Shown here: positions 22,718 to 34,756 of the stretch, piece after piece
Layout: each line of letters begins with the position of its first letter
How positions within the stretch are numbered: the first letter of the stretch is position 1
Notes under the pieces: generated by a model
The model's database searches: none
Told to the model about the DNA's origin: nothing
Seen by the model: only the letters and a program-made list of their open reading frames with translations
Assembly: GCA_019188255.1 (NCBI GenBank)
Contig: JAETXT010000001.1
Coordinates: 8,742,001-8,806,000, forward strand
DNA length: 64,000 bases
Reading direction: 5' to 3'
Source of the DNA: Verticillium longisporum
Taxonomy: Eukaryota > Ascomycota > Sordariomycetes > Glomerellales > Plectosphaerellaceae
Position numbers and translations under genes: made by a program

Positions 22718-24565
22718 GATGCTCAATATAGATAGAGCTGAGGTACTAAAGAGTATTCCCTTGCCGCCAAAGACCTTTGTGCCTCTTCGTCTCAAGTCAC
22801 ATCGAGCCCTTCTTCAAGCGAGCGCCGCGACACACTTTATATCCTTCTCTGGGGAGGTAGCTGCTCATCGAGGTGCATTCGACACTCCCCGCTCTCGATT
22901 TATCAGCCGATCGCGTAGGGCTGCCAATAAAGTCAAACGGATTGCTCATTGACGCGCATGGTCTACCAATTTGTTCTAGTCTCACCGGCTTCGCATGTGG
23001 AATTGTGGGGTGCAACGAATGACGTCAAGGCCCCTTCACGAGCCTCGAAGAATCGGATCACGATGCGCATTTTGCGCGACTGGCATGGTTGCAGTTCGGT
23101 AGTACACTGGTCATTGTATGGCGACTCTCGTGGACTGTTCATTTCGTTTCGAGAAGCAGATGGAATAGACCGGCCCTGGCACGGCAAAGAACCCTCTTCT
23201 GATGCAAAGGTATGTAGCCCGTGACCGAGCAGATCGACTACCCTTGCGGGTATTAGGACTAATGTGAGGGCTGGTGTGAGGGGTTTACTCCACGAGTCGG
23301 AAGGAAGGAGGGCCTTCAAGCATGTTCAATTGGCACAGATCACAAATATTAGGTCCGCTGAGCCCGCGTGTGCTCATAGGCATCGTGGCAGCATTCATGA
23401 CATGACAGTTGATGATATCCTGCTCTCCTAAAGCCGCATTCTGATGAAGTAGGTATGGAAGAGTATGATGTAGGACAGTTGGCTACAATACACCGCAGTC
23501 ACGCCAAGCGGATCCTCTGCATGTTTCTTACCCGCTTGATTGCTGGCAGAAGAGGTTGCCCAGTAGAAGTATGATTGACCGCTCATTTGGCTGCGGACTA
23601 TGACACTCTTATCTTTTGTATCGTTTTCGCATGATGCTACGCGCAGTCAGGACACATTATTTGGCGCAGTCCCGGGCTCAGTTTGCTCTGAGCGTTGGAA
23701 TCTATCCTCAAAACATGCCCAGTAAGGCACTTTGACCGCCACTTGATGGTTCGTTCCGAACAAAGGTGTTGTAGGGAAGTCGTCAGTCTTATCTTTCGGC
23801 CCCTGACTTCAAAATGCCACTTATTTCACTTGCCACATGCCATGGTCGTCGGCCACAACTCTACAGGCCGAGAAGTAGCATACGGCGAGTGGCCAAGATC
23901 TGTGGTGTGGCGAAAGATGTATTTAATTTTCCAGAAGATTGCTGTGCTTCTGGGCATACACTGAAGCTGTACCATCGCGTTTTATCCATTATCTTGTGCT
24001 CAAGATCGCGAAGCCCGCGCGACATCACATGGGGGGCGTGTCGCACCACTGCAGCCAAGGTCGGCTATATGCAAGAACCCTTGGCTGTGCCGTCGGGATG
24101 CCTTTGGGACTTGTTTAACCCACGCCGAGAAACCTTGGACCCGGTTGTGAAATCTCCCCAGGACGAATACCCGCACTACTTGCTCCTGCTTCTGAGATTG
24201 GGTCTTTCATCGCCACCTAACCAAAGTGTATGCTGAATTCAAGACGTGCATCGACTCTGGCCAGGCCTGACATGGCTGAACAGTGACGCGGCCAATGTGG
24301 GCAAGGATTGTCATCCCAGGCGGCCCCCTTGAGGAATCCTATCTTCATATCGGGATTCCCTGTCAACATCGATTGGCCAAGACCCATGACCTTGCCACAC
24401 TGGTCTTCCCTAGCAGCAACGGAGTGGTCAAAATTACCAAAGAAACCGAACACAATGTAGCTGATGGGTTGTTTAATAGAAATAAATCTTCCCTGAGCAC
24501 GCATGTAGAGGTTGAATCGCACCTGAGCAGTCCTGATTCTCTTACGCAGCACCGAGCCTGTGACT
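22718..24565. other. Intergenic, 1.8 kb
   Basis: It lies between the divergent questin-oxidase-like gene and FAD-oxidase locus and should contain both promoters. The open frames (for example 23814-24236) lack recognisable motifs and splice sites. I see no tandem repeat or RNA gene. Confidence 0.4.
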
Positions 24566-26185
24566 ATGGTTCATCTGGTTGATCTTGCTGCCGCCTTTGC
24601 TTGTGTTGGACTGGTCGATGGTCAACGGACCGGTTTCAAGAGCGTATGTACTCGCTGTTTTTGTGTTTTTCGTATCCAGTGCTGATTTGATCACTAGTGC
24701 GATGTGTTGATTGATGCTGGCCTTGGCGACAAGCTGCTCCTCGCGTCTGGTCCTGGAGACGGCTATAGCCGCAGCCTGGGCTCTTATTATAGTTTAACAA
24801 TTCGAGAGATTACCCCATGGTGTATTCTTTAGCCAGAAAATGCTCAGGACGTTTCGGCTGCAATCAAGGCCCTCTCTCCTCTTACTGGTGCCGGCCAGTG
24901 GAACATCGCCATTCGTGGCGGCGGCCACAGCCACTGGAATAACAACAACATCGCTCAGGGTGTCACTATCGATCTCAGCCTCTTGAACACTACCACGGTG
25001 CACAACTCTACTTGCTCCAATGGAACGGCTGTTGCTTCCATTGGCGCTGGCTCAAGATGGGGCCCCGCCTTGTTCAAGGCAGAGAAGCACGGGTGGCCGT
25101 GTGAGCGGCGTCGGCGTGGCTGGTCTGACCTTGGGTGGAGGAGCGTCGTTTCACTCTGGTCGCCGCGGCTTTGCCTGCGATGATGTTGTAAACTATGAGG
25201 TCGTTTTGGCGGACGGCAGCATCGTCAATGCCAACAAGAGGGTGAACCCGAGGCTGTTCAAAGCCCTGAAAGGCGGGAGCAGCAACTTTGGCATCGTGAC
25301 GCGTTTCGACATGGCGGCCTTCCCCGCTGGAGACCTGCATGGCGGTATTTTCCTCACGACTTGGGATCAGAAGGACAAGATTCTCGATGGTTTCGTGGAC
25401 GTCATCGCAACCAACAGGAACCACCCAGCAGACAGCCAGATCGTGCTATTTCAGCATCAGACTGGTTTGCCTCAGCCCATGGTCGGGACCATTGCGGTCA
25501 ACACTGATGGGAATGCGAGTGCACCAGTCTTCGACGCTCTCAGAGGAATGCCTTCTGTCATTGATTTGAGACAGACACAGACCTACGGGGAGCTGGTCAG
25601 TAGCATGACTGACGACGGCGGTCAAAGGTGAGCACTGCTGCCTGATCCTACGGGACTCCAGGGGGAACATGACCGACTGATGGTAACAGATATGTGTGGT
25701 TCTCGCTTTGCTTCCATAATGACAGGCGCGTCATCAACAAAGCTGAAGAGCTTTTCACCAAGCTCATAGCTGAGATCAACAGCGTCATTCCCGAGGAAGA
25801 TCTTACCATCATCTTTATCTTCCAACCTCTGCCTAAGCATTATGGCCAGGCCAATGCGGGAGGTAACGTTCTCGGCCTGGACAAAACACTCACCGAGGAT
25901 TCGATAATTTGGCTAGGAGAGGCTTTCATCAACACTCATGCCGTCGAAGCACTCTTCCAGAGCAAATTGGCTGTCGTCAGTGCGCAACTGGAGGCGTACG
26001 CAGAGTCAATCGGTGCCAACACGCAATGGCGCTACCTGAATTATGTCAACCCGACACAGAATCCTCTTAAGTCATATGGTCCCGAAAATGTTGCCTTCAT
26101 TAAGAAGGTTGCTCAAGGGTATGACCCGTCCGGGTTCTTTCAGACCCGAGTTAGTGGCGGCTTCAAGATCTCCAACGTGGAGTGA
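24566..26185 (+). pseudogene. Berberine-bridge-type FAD-linked oxidase, disrupted
   Basis: The intact family are secreted flavoproteins with covalently bound FAD that oxidise small molecules. Exon 1 (24566-24643) encodes a signal peptide (MVHLVDLAAAFACVGLVDG). Intron 24644-24697, exon 2 from 24698, intron 25628-25689 and last exon 25690-26185 are all well formed. FAD-domain blocks are visible (WNIAIRGGGHSHWNNNN, VSGVGVAGLTLGGGASF, GSSNFGIVTRFD), and the BBE C-terminus is complete (NTQWRYLNYVNP, YDPSGFFQTRVSGG). Two lesions break it. TAG at 24830-24832 falls between PWCIL and PENAQDVSAAIKAL, where a sense codon such as CAG is expected. At about 25085-25100 the frame changes between FKAEKHG and GRVSGVGVAG, where several residues common in the family also seem to be missing. 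No GT-AG intron bypasses either lesion. Decay looks recent because all other blocks are preserved. Confidence 0.8.
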
Positions 26186-26346
26186 GCATGGCAAACCTTG
26201 TATTTCATCAAGGGTATGAAGGAATATAATAATTCACGTACTTTCAACCACATTATGTAAAGAGCCATACAAGCCGCTTCCCTATATGAAACCCCTCCAG
26301 ACACATACGGACCCATGTCTTTCCACTGCACCCAGCAGGCAAGGAT

Positions 26347-27193
26347 CTAGTAAGCAAGTGTGACGCATTTTCCAGTCCACTCTCTCCTGGCCTGAATGAC
26401 CTCCTCAAAGATCCATTCCGCCAAATCGGCCCTCGAGATCGTGTACCCGACCGCCGGCCCCGGGCCCTTCTCTCCCTGGCCGTCCGAATCATGCCTGACC
26501 CAACCAACGCGTACTTTTTCAAGCCCCTTGCCAGGGTTGCCAGTCAACAGCGGGGTTCGGACGAAGACGTAGCCGCCCAACGCCGACTTGCCGCCTAGAA
26601 CATCCTTCGAAACGACAGTCTCCATGTCCTTCGTATCAGCAATCGCCTCCGGTAGGAGCCAGTCATACAACGGGCGCATAATGAGCGGGAGGTCGCGCTG
26701 GACGGATATCCCAGTAGACGAGATGGGAACAAAGAGCGGGGCGCTCGACAGGGCGCCTTCGTCTTTGAGTTCGTGCAACGCGCGCAAGACCAGGGACGCG
26801 GAGTCGCCTATTAGTGTCGGGTCCTGCATCGTCACGGGCCGGAAGGGGTTGAAGTGGAAATCCGGCAGACTGGTGAGACCGGTGACGATGAACTTTGGGT
26901 TGTAGCGGAGCAGATTTTTCAGAGCGCCGAGGTCGCGGGCAGAGCCTTGAACAGCGATGACATTCGACTCCAGTGTCGATTTGGGAATGTTGTGAGTATG
27001 CTTCAGAGCGGAAAACAGCTTGGAGGGGGTCCGAGCGACTGACGATACATTAGCACAACCCTTCCTTGGAGGTGGTGGTCTGAACCGTACGGGCGACGAC
27101 TCGATGGCCTGCCTTCAGCGACAGTGCAATGATGTGACTCAAAGTGGTGCCCGCTCCGCCAATGAAGGCAATTGTGACCTGTCCGGATGTCAT
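26347..27193 (-). CDS. NmrA-like NAD(P)-binding Rossmann protein
   Basis: Two exons, 27193-27091 and 27038-26347, joined across a 52-bp intron (GTACGG...GCTAATGTATCGTCAG), give 264 residues. The N-terminus starts with a dinucleotide-binding fold (TIAFIGGAGTTLSHIIALSL), followed by GHRVVALARTPSKL, typical of atypical short-chain dehydrogenases of the NmrA/isoflavone-reductase type. LRYNPKFIVTGLTSLPDF and LFVPISSTGISVQRDLPL follow. Such proteins act as redox sensors or as reductases of small molecules, and no catalytic Tyr-Lys pair is obvious. The ATG at 27193 was chosen because upstream codons in the frame include no ATG. It is convergent with the disrupted FAD oxidase, 160 bp away. Confidence 0.8.
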
Positions 27194-28399
27194 TGTAATG
27201 CTGCGACGGGCCAAGCAACTCGATGAGGGTAGCTTGGTGAACACTTGAAGAAACTGATGATTTGGGGATCTCAGCAAATTCAGGAGTCTCTGCGCGTATG
27301 ATATTTAAGCATCCATATTCACTGCAATCGAGTCGTCTCTACCATCTGGACAGCACATGCATGCCGGCTCTGTAAGCACAAGATGAGCTTACTTCAAGAT
27401 CACATCCCCGGCGACTTCAGGCCTCGATGCTTCGACCCGGCCCACATTTCCGGACTTCGAAGCCCGCGGACCGCTTCATGGAGACCCGGTCAACCAGCAC
27501 TACTGGGGACGTTGTTGGCGACAGTCGGGCTAAACATCTTGCCGCATACAAGCCACGCGCGAGTCATGCCCACGAAGTTCCCCCGATACCGTTGATTTCA
27601 AGCTCAAGTGGTTTCATTTCAGCTCATCTAACGGAACCCGAAGGATGCGAGTTGGTAATCGCCTCGGTTTCGTGTCTTCTTCTACTGAAGGAAGAAGCGG
27701 AACGAACATGCTTCATAACAGAGCTTGCTGTGCCAGAAGAACAACCAGCGCGCATCAACGACGCAGGTCGAAGGGTGGTTGGGCACGGAACCTCGAGGCA
27801 TCGCGCGACTTTCACAAGGCGCACCTCCTCTAGCACGTAGCTCAGCAACCACAGCATCTAGCACCAAAAAAGCAATCAGGACGACACGGCACTGCGAAAG
27901 CATCTGAAGTCAAGCTGATATGCGCTACTGCCTAGCTTCTGCTGAGGATGCCTGGACCACATGGCAATCTCGCTGGTCCCAACCACGCCCACGCTACGGC
28001 TCCGAGCCCATATTGCGACCTGCTCATCTTTCAGAAGCAGGCCAAGCCGCCATCTCAGGCGGCGCGCAATCGGCAGCTGTGCGTTCGCATTATCAATGTT
28101 TGATCGCAAAATGAAAAAGCCCCCGGACCCCTCAATGCCTACCAGAAGCTGTGCCTCTGTTGACCGCCCGCTACCTGGAACACAGGTTGCAATCAGGTTC
28201 GTATTCAGTTTGACTCGATGACGGGAGTGGAAAGTTGCTCAAACTGCACTGCCTCGTCCGTCATCGACACACCGCTTGCGTCAGCAAGCTTCTCCAAGCA
28301 TCTGTATTTCGGAATCGACACAGGCGTCGCCACGGGAGTCAACATGGCATAGTCCGTGGATGAAGTCTTGTGCTGTAGAGGCTCCATGCCTGTGATCTT
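27194..28399. other. Intergenic, 1.2 kb
   Basis: It contains the upstream region of the NmrA-like gene and the 3' side of the TFIIB gene. Short open frames on both strands (27427-27840, 27682-27903) are mirror images without motifs. Nothing else is supported. Confidence 0.4.
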
Positions 28400-29458
28400 C
28401 TAGTTCACCGGCAGGCTGTCAATGGCCTTCTGACTTACGCCCCATTCCTTCTCGATGAGACGCTCGCGAGCTTGGTACAAGAACTTGTACGCTGTTTTGA
28501 TAGTGCCGTCGCTAACACCGGCTACCGCTGCAATGTCCTTGGACGTCTTAGCCTCCTCCATAAGGTGTGACGCCATGTAGATGCAGGCCGCAGAGACGGA
28601 CAGTGGCGAACGACCCGCAAGTTCGGACACGCTGACCGTCTTACGAGCGAGAGCGCGCGACACGTTCTCAATCTTCTGCGACTGCCTGAATGGCAGCTGC
28701 GAAGTGAAACGAGTGCAGAGATCTTCGGCATTGGTCGACGTTGAGGCCTTGTAGCCGCTAAGATCTTGAATGGCATTGCCGCCAGGGTTGGTCTCTTTAA
28801 TCTTTTGCAGGAATGACTCCAGAGCTTTAAAGACCCTTCCGATCTCCTTCTTAGAGACGTTGGTAACTTGGTAGATTTCTCGGAAAGTACGACCAACACC
28901 TGCCTGACGGCATGCAATGAAAATGCAGCCGGCCACGAGAGCTTCCTGGGGTTTCCCCTTCATAAAGCTGTGGTCGTGGCAAAGTTTGTAGATGTGCTTG
29001 GCACCGTCTGCCACGTTCTTTCCCAAATTGATGCTGTCAGTAAAGGCGCTGATCTCGCGGAAAGCGGAACCGATAGCCTTGGTGTTCTTATCTGTTTGCG
29101 ACTTGTTCTGGATACGCGCAAGGTTCTTATGGTCCCTGCCCTCAGAAAAGGCAATGCTCGTCTCGAGCTGGGCACCGTCGAGCAGAGGGTTGCCAGCGTC
29201 ACCGACACGAGACGGGTCGTCGTTGCCCTGGTCGTCATTGGCGAACGTACGCCATTCAGAGCGGGTATCAATGATGCGCTCGCCCACAACGAGGCCGCAA
29301 GAGCCACAAACCATGTCGCCAGAAGAGAACTCCTCCACCAGATTGGGAGGCTGCTCGCGGCAGTCAGGACACTCTACAATGATGTTGAGGTCCTGCTTGA
29401 AGTCGCCGATGGCGTTGCCATGCTCGTCTAGAGCTGGCGCTCCGGCGGGATTCAACAT
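28400..29458 (-). CDS. SUA7: Transcription initiation factor IIB (TFIIB)
   Basis: General RNA polymerase II factor that bridges TBP-DNA and polymerase. Single exon, 352 residues from ATG 29458 (MLNPAGAPALDE). The N-terminal zinc ribbon is intact (ECPDC, then MVCGSCG, about residues 29-52). It is followed by the B-reader/linker (ERIIDTRSEWRTFAND) and two cyclin-like repeats, the first around LGKNVADGAKHIYKLCHDH to IYQVTNVSKKEIGRVFK, the second around FTSQLPFRQSQ to AGVSDGTIKTAYKFLY. The length matches the family. The frame stays open for 74 codons upstream without an ATG, and that part is strongly basic and unlike TFIIB, so it is excluded. As a conserved single-copy gene it is a good anchor for synteny. 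Confidence 0.95.
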   Translation of the reverse strand: MLNPAGAPALDEHGNAIGDFKQDLNIIVECPDCREQPPNLVEEFSSGDMVCGSCGLVVGERIIDTRSEWRTFANDDQGNDDPSRVGDAGNPLLDGAQLETSIAFSEGRDHKNLARIQNKSQTDKNTKAIGSAFREISAFTDSINLGKNVADGAKHIYKLCHDHSFMKGKPQEALVAGCIFIACRQAGVGRTFREIYQVTNVSKKEIGRVFKALESFLQKIKETNPGGNAIQDLSGYKASTSTNAEDLCTRFTSQLPFRQSQKIENVSRALARKTVSVSELAGRSPLSVSAACIYMASHLMEEAKTSKDIAAVAGVSDGTIKTAYKFLYQARERLIEKEWGVSQKAIDSLPVN

Positions 29459-29481
29459 TTTGCTTGTGTATGGCTTGGGCG

Positions 29482-29489
29482 TATATATA
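29482..29489 (-). promoter_or_regulatory. TATA-like element before TFIIB
   Basis: TATATATA, 24-31 bp upstream of the chosen ATG. The spacing is very short for a TATA box feeding this start codon, so it may be coincidental or part of the leader. Confidence 0.3.
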
Positions 29490-30722
29490 GAGTTTTTCTG
29501 GTCGAAAACTTTTCTGCGTCGCTTCGCTTCCTTCTTGCGTCGCCGGAGTTCCTGTCGCTTGTTGAGGACAGTCCTGTAGACTTTGGGATGCTTCTCCGAT
29601 GTGATGTCCTGGTGCCAGACGCGGTCGGTAGAGAGTTGGACAAAGAGCGGCGAATGCAGCTTGGCGGTGTTGGAAGGCAAGGGCAGGCAAAGCCCAGGAA
29701 GGGAGGCTCGCGATAGAGGAGATTGAGAAGTATAGGAGTCTGGGAAGTTTCTCTCTCTTTGTCGGGAGGAGTTATTCAGAGGGTCGATCGATCGCTGGAA
29801 TCAGAGCGCTGAGGGGAATCTACCCTACGAGTTCACGGAGGAATGCGGCTTTCGTTGACAGTGAATGTGGTGGTTCTTGGATGACAGCGGCAATCGGCTG
29901 GATCCCTGTGTCAAGATTGTAAGCATGCCTTTCTTACTTGTTGCAGGAGGCTGTCCTGCTCACAGTAGAAAAGAACCAAAGGTGGCCCCGTCAATGGCAG
30001 CGAGGTCAACGATAGTGCAGATCAACAGTTGTCGCTGTGATTTGAGGGTGGAGAGTCGAGGGAAGAGTCTTTTCGCAAGGCGGGCAAGGCAGAAAAGCCG
30101 ACCGATTTCTGGACCAGTAAAGGCGTCTGAGATGGCGCGGACCCCAGATCAACGAAACAGTCGGCTTCAGGTCTTCAGACGATCGCAAGAGAGTGAAATC
30201 GGCAGGAATTTCGTGTCTTGACGGCGAGGGAGGACGGTCTGGTGCGGCGAGCGAAGGACTTGAGAGGGATGTAGGAGGAAGGTGACCGACGCCCTGTTTC
30301 GGATCCTCGCCTGTGCTCTTGTCGACGGCGCAAACCAGGCAGGCGCCGAGTTTGAGCCTTACTCAGCATCAGGCATCTCGTCACGTGAGGTGCGCCACCA
30401 CCGCTTGGTAACGCTCAAGGTCGCCCAAAGGTGATTCTGGGCTATTCACACGCAGGGCACCTAAAAATATCGTAACTTTATATGAGAAAACAATGCGAAC
30501 GCTGCAGCATCCATTCGTTAAAATGTCATTGTACTGTTTCCCGTGAAGCACCTCCCAAGAGAAAAAGCAAGCCAAAACGCCGAAATAATCACCGTCTGGG
30601 TATCCTGTACATGATGCGCCCCTGGTAAATGCCCCCCCCCCGGGCAGCCCTGTACCTTGCCTCAAGGTTCGTGTGAATATTAGATGCACTCCCTCTACCC
30701 TGATGAACACTCCCGTGTCGAT
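29490..30722. other. Intergenic: TFIIB promoter
   Basis: It lies upstream of TFIIB and downstream of the next minus-strand gene. The plus frame at 29865-30221 is basic and featureless. A C-run (10 bases) is at about 30631-30640. No gene or RNA is supported. Confidence 0.4.
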
Positions 30723-31448
30723 TCAGCCTCTGGTAAACCAAACTTTCTCAGGGCTGTTGCGACGCGTATTGTTCTGAGCCCTCCCACTGATCGGCATCGG
30801 AGCACCCTCACGGGTCGCAACCTCAAAGCTTGGTGGCCGATGCAGCATTGACGGCAGCCCATGGTATGGTCGACCAAACTCATCAGGGTGCGGTGGCTGG
30901 CTATTGGATCTTTCGACGCTGCGCAAAAGGATATTCGTCGACGGCGACGGCGACCGCGACCTCGAGTCCGGCGTCAGCCTGACATTGACCTCATCCCCTC
31001 GATGCGGCTCTTGGTGTGACACGGCCCGGCCGCGATGGGAGCTCGGCGCCCAATCGCTGTTGCCGCAGAGGTTGGAGTGCGGAACTTGCGCCATCGCTTG
31101 GTTGAGAGCCGAGTCGTTGTCCGAATTGTCAACAGGATAGTTGGACGAACGGCTCGTCAAGGACTTCCGAATCATGACGCTGCGCTGCATCTCATCTTCC
31201 TCGATGCGTTCCAGGGCGCTGAGCCTTTTCCGACGGGCGAACTCTTTGCGTGTGAGGTAGGGGTCCCTTTGGCATGCTTCGCGATACTGGCGCTCGCCGC
31301 CGCGGCGGTTGTAACAGAGGAAAGCAATGACCCCAAGGATTACCACAACGGCAATGACAATGCTTGCGATAAGGATAGCTGTGGTGTGGGAATTGTTGTC
31401 GGTTGACCTGCGGTCATCTTGCTGTCGTGAGTATATCGCAGGTGACAT
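30723..31448 (-). CDS. Single-pass membrane protein, unknown
   Basis: One exon of 241 residues from the first ATG (MSPAIYSRQQDD). It has a short polar N-terminus and one clear transmembrane helix at about residues 25-46 (AILIASIVIAVVVILGVIAF). A basic cytosolic stretch follows (CYNRRGGERQYREACQRDPYLTR in pieces), then a Ser/Arg/Pro-rich, probably disordered tail (DSRSRSPSPST). There is no signal peptide before the helix, so a type III/Nout topology is likely. This layout is common in small uncharacterised fungal surface or stress proteins. I recognise no family and assign no function. The opposite-strand frame at 31035-31406 is its shadow. Confidence 0.7.
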   Translation of the reverse strand: MSPAIYSRQQDDRRSTDNNSHTTAILIASIVIAVVVILGVIAFLCYNRRGGERQYREACQRDPYLTRKEFARRKRLSALERIEEDEMQRSVMIRKSLTSRSSNYPVDNSDNDSALNQAMAQVPHSNLCGNSDWAPSSHRGRAVSHQEPHRGDEVNVRLTPDSRSRSPSPSTNILLRSVERSNSQPPHPDEFGRPYHGLPSMLHRPPSFEVATREGAPMPISGRAQNNTRRNSPEKVWFTRG

Positions 31449-33256
31449 TGCGAATATGTGAAGCAAATTGCTAGTAGCTGTTCTGTTGACCGTACGGTTT
31501 AAACAGACGGAGGTAAGAACCGTGCATCAAGATATGGGTATCTTGAGATTTATGGTACTTTGACTTGGGCCAGTGGTGCCGGAAGGAAGGCGCATTCACA
31601 GTCTTCTGCCCACGCGTGCTTCATGTCGCCGTACAGGGCCAAGAGTGCGGGCCGCAGCCTAAAACGGGCGATAAGGTGATGATGTGCACACGCTGAGCAA
31701 ACCGTGGTCAAGCAGCCAAGGCCGCGTACAATGTCAAAGTGCTATAATTGGGCGACCGTTGCATTCACCCTCCTTGCCGCCTATCGAATGCTGCGCTGAG
31801 TCGGCCGAGCTCGTGGCCGATGCAGAGGGCCGCAGGATCACCTCAAAAAGTAGCCGCATCCGCGAGGCGAAGCAGGCGCACCAGACGGAGGTGTGCCCAT
31901 TTTCGTATTGAGCACCCAGTGCCTTTACCGGGAATGATGGTCCCCTGATCTGGCGTTCTCATCTGGCATCGGCTCGTCGAGGTGTGCGGTTCTCGATCGC
32001 ACGCCACGACCGCCAGCCACCCCCAAGCACACGAAGGATCACGAACTCCCGGGCGGATTCTTCCCGCCCGTCGCCTGAGGACCCAGTAGGCGGCCTATCG
32101 TCTTGCCTGTCGTGCATACGTTTCTCTCAGATGCATCCTTCCCATCTATGCTTAAAGAGAATCCTCGACTGGACGCTTGAGGAACGACGAAGCACAGATT
32201 CACTTGATCAACACCAACAAGACATGCAAAGGTGGGATTTCTAGCCAGAACAGCATCAAATTGCCCGTTTCTAGGTCTCACTGTCTTTCACGGTGGTACC
32301 ATCGGCGCCTGGTATCCTTGACAAGGGTGATGGGGGCGAAAGGGTATTTTGGGAACGGCCGAAAGACAGCCCCGCTCAGAACCCGGGGTGCCCTGAGCTC
32401 GTATACAAGTAGAACAGGTCAGGGATCGTGAATGACAAGGTGTCAGCTCTGCTTCGCATCAACCTCGCGGTAGGGCTGCATTTTCTCAAGTGAATATCTT
32501 CTCGGCAATTGGCAAGGTGCACACTGTTTCACCAAGTGCCCCGGTCTCATAGCTCGGAAGCACTGGGAGAAGTCAGCGAGGGCCTGGGGCGTGTTGCATC
32601 AATGTATTTATCTGCTCTCATCGGTATTGACTACGATATGTAGTGCCGTGTAATGCTTCCTTGGAGGCTCGAGTGAAGGGTATAGCGGACGTGCAGGTGG
32701 GTTTGAGTTTCGTATGATTTGATGATCGGCCAGACCCCATCGTGGGCCATCTTCGTGGTCAACAGTCGAACTCACGGTCGGGCAGTGCTGATCAGATTAG
32801 TTCGACTGACCAATTCGACCGACCAAGGGCTGAGACGGCGTCTTCCTGAGTGTCAGGGAGCAGTCATGATGAAGGGTGAGTATTGCAACGAGGAGGTGGT
32901 CATTCTGTCACACGCGAGATCCCTCTGCGTGAGGCCGTGGGCATGCGTGATCGAGCACCAATCGTTCGATGAAGTGGAAGTACTGTAATCAATTCTTAGG
33001 TAGGTGCCTACCCACCATGTGGGAGTCGGCGTCGCTTCCACCACCCGACCACAAGACCTCAGTGCGGCACCCTGCAGTCGTAGCGCCATGGGCCTGTGGG
33101 ATGCCACTGGAGGTGGACCTCGGCGCGGGCGTCTCCCCGCATCTGGCTGGAGCCCCTGCGCCACCTTGTGCGTATTCTTGTCCTGGAAACACACCTCACA
33201 TCCGCAACCCTCCCATACTATCAGGTCTCTGCAAGGCCTTACCCAACTCGAGCAGC
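31449..33256. other. Intergenic, 1.8 kb
   Basis: Divergent promoter region between the membrane protein and the CoA-transferase. Open frames here (31684-31911, 32177-32431, 32853-33194) have no recognisable motifs. The plus frame that begins at 32969 runs into the CoA-transferase first exon, but its part before 33257 is unlike protein. Confidence 0.4.
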
Positions 33257-34756
33257 ATGATCATTCCGATTCTGAAACCCTCACGTACTCTTGTTGGTCT
33301 TAGAACTCAATCTTGGTCACACTTGTCTTCCCAGTCACCATGCCGAAGATGGAAGTCTTCCACGCCACCGAGCAACCTCCCCCTTGAAGGGTACCGTGTA
33401 CTGGACATGACCAGAGTTCTCGCTGGTGTAGGGAACCTTCCCGGACATTCCACATGGCCTTTCACTAACAATCGCAGCCGTATTGTACACAAATCCTCGG
33501 TGACCTAGGGTACGCTTGCCTTTTGAGCATTCATCTCGACCCCGCTTCTGACTTCATCTCAGTGCCGAGGTCATCAAGATCGAGCATCCCACTCGAGGCG
33601 ATGATACCCGCGCCTGGGGACCTCCTTATGCCGCCTACAAGGAAGGCTCAACACAAAAAGGACCCGGAGAGTCGGCTTACTTTCTTGCCGTGAGCATTGG
33701 TCTGGTGACAACTGTCATGGCTTTCCATGTGCTGACGACGTCCAGGTGAACCGCAACAAGAAGTCCCTGGGTCTCAACTTCCAGCATCCCAGCGGCACCA
33801 AGATCCTCCACAAGTTGGTCGCCAGCTGTGACATTCTTGTCGAAAACTACCTGCCAGGGACGCTGAAAAAGTACAAACTCGACTACGACACGTTACGGGC
33901 CATCAACCCCGCCCTCATTTACGCGTCGATCACGGGCTATGGCCAGACGGGACCTTACTCCAACCGTGCTGGGTATGATGTCATGGTCGAGGCCGAGTTT
34001 GGTCTCATGCACATCACCGGCAGCCGAGACGGCCCGCCCGTCAAGGTCGGTGTCGCCGTGACAGACCTGACGACAGGCTTGTACACCAGCAACAGCATTA
34101 TGGCCGCACTGTTGGCCCGTGCCAAGACTGGCAGGGGGCAGCATATTGATGTTTCGTTGAGCGATTGCCAGACGGCAACGTTAGCCAACATTGCCAGCAG
34201 CTGTCTCATCAGTGGGAAGAAGGACTCGGGTCGCTGGGGAACCGCGCATCCATCAATTGTACCCTACCGATCGTTCAAGACGCAGGACGGAGACATTCTC
34301 TTCGGGGGTGGCAACGACCGGCTCTACGGCATCCTCTGCGAGGGCCTGGGTCGGCCAGAGCTGAAAGACGATCCGAAGTACATTACCAATGCCCAGAGAG
34401 TCGCAAATCGCATCGAGCTGGAGGCTTTGATCGAGGGCATCTCAATGACGAAGACGACGGAAGAATGGCTGCAGGTGTTCGAGGGCAAGGGGATGCCGTA
34501 TGCCGCGGTCAACGACGTGCAGGCGACAATGGAGCACGAGCACACAAAAGCGAGGAACATGGTCGTAGAGATGGATCACGAGCACTGCGGCACAATCAAG
34601 ATGGTGAACACACCGGTCAAATACTCGGAGAGCGAGCCGAGGATCCGGTCTGTGCCGCCAACCCTTGGGCAGCATACGGAGGAGGTATTGACCCAACAGC
34701 TGGGGTTGTCGGCGGAGGGAATTGAAGCGTTGCGGAGCGAAGGAGTCGTAAGGTGA
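33257..34756 (+). CDS. Class III CoA-transferase, mitochondrial (SUGCT-like)
   Basis: Four exons, 33257-33427, 33478-33509, 33563-33689 and 33746-34756, give 446 residues. The introns are 50, 53 and 56 bp. The start at 33257 yields an Arg/Ser-rich, acid-free leader ([20 protein letters not shown]) typical of mitochondrial import. The CaiB/BaiF family transfers CoA between carboxylic acids. [47 protein letters not shown] and [12 protein letters not shown] match the human glutarate CoA-transferase (SUGCT) group closely. [18 protein letters not shown] holds the Asp expected to form the acyl anhydride. The second exon is only 32 bp, easily missed by predictors. The substrate (glutarate or a similar dicarboxylate) is inferred from family resemblance. 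Confidence 0.9.

Noticed and set aside
24780..24832. Intron ending at ATTCTTTAG to remove the FAD-oxidase stop
   Set aside because: The only nearby donors (for example GTTTAA) are poor and give the wrong phase.
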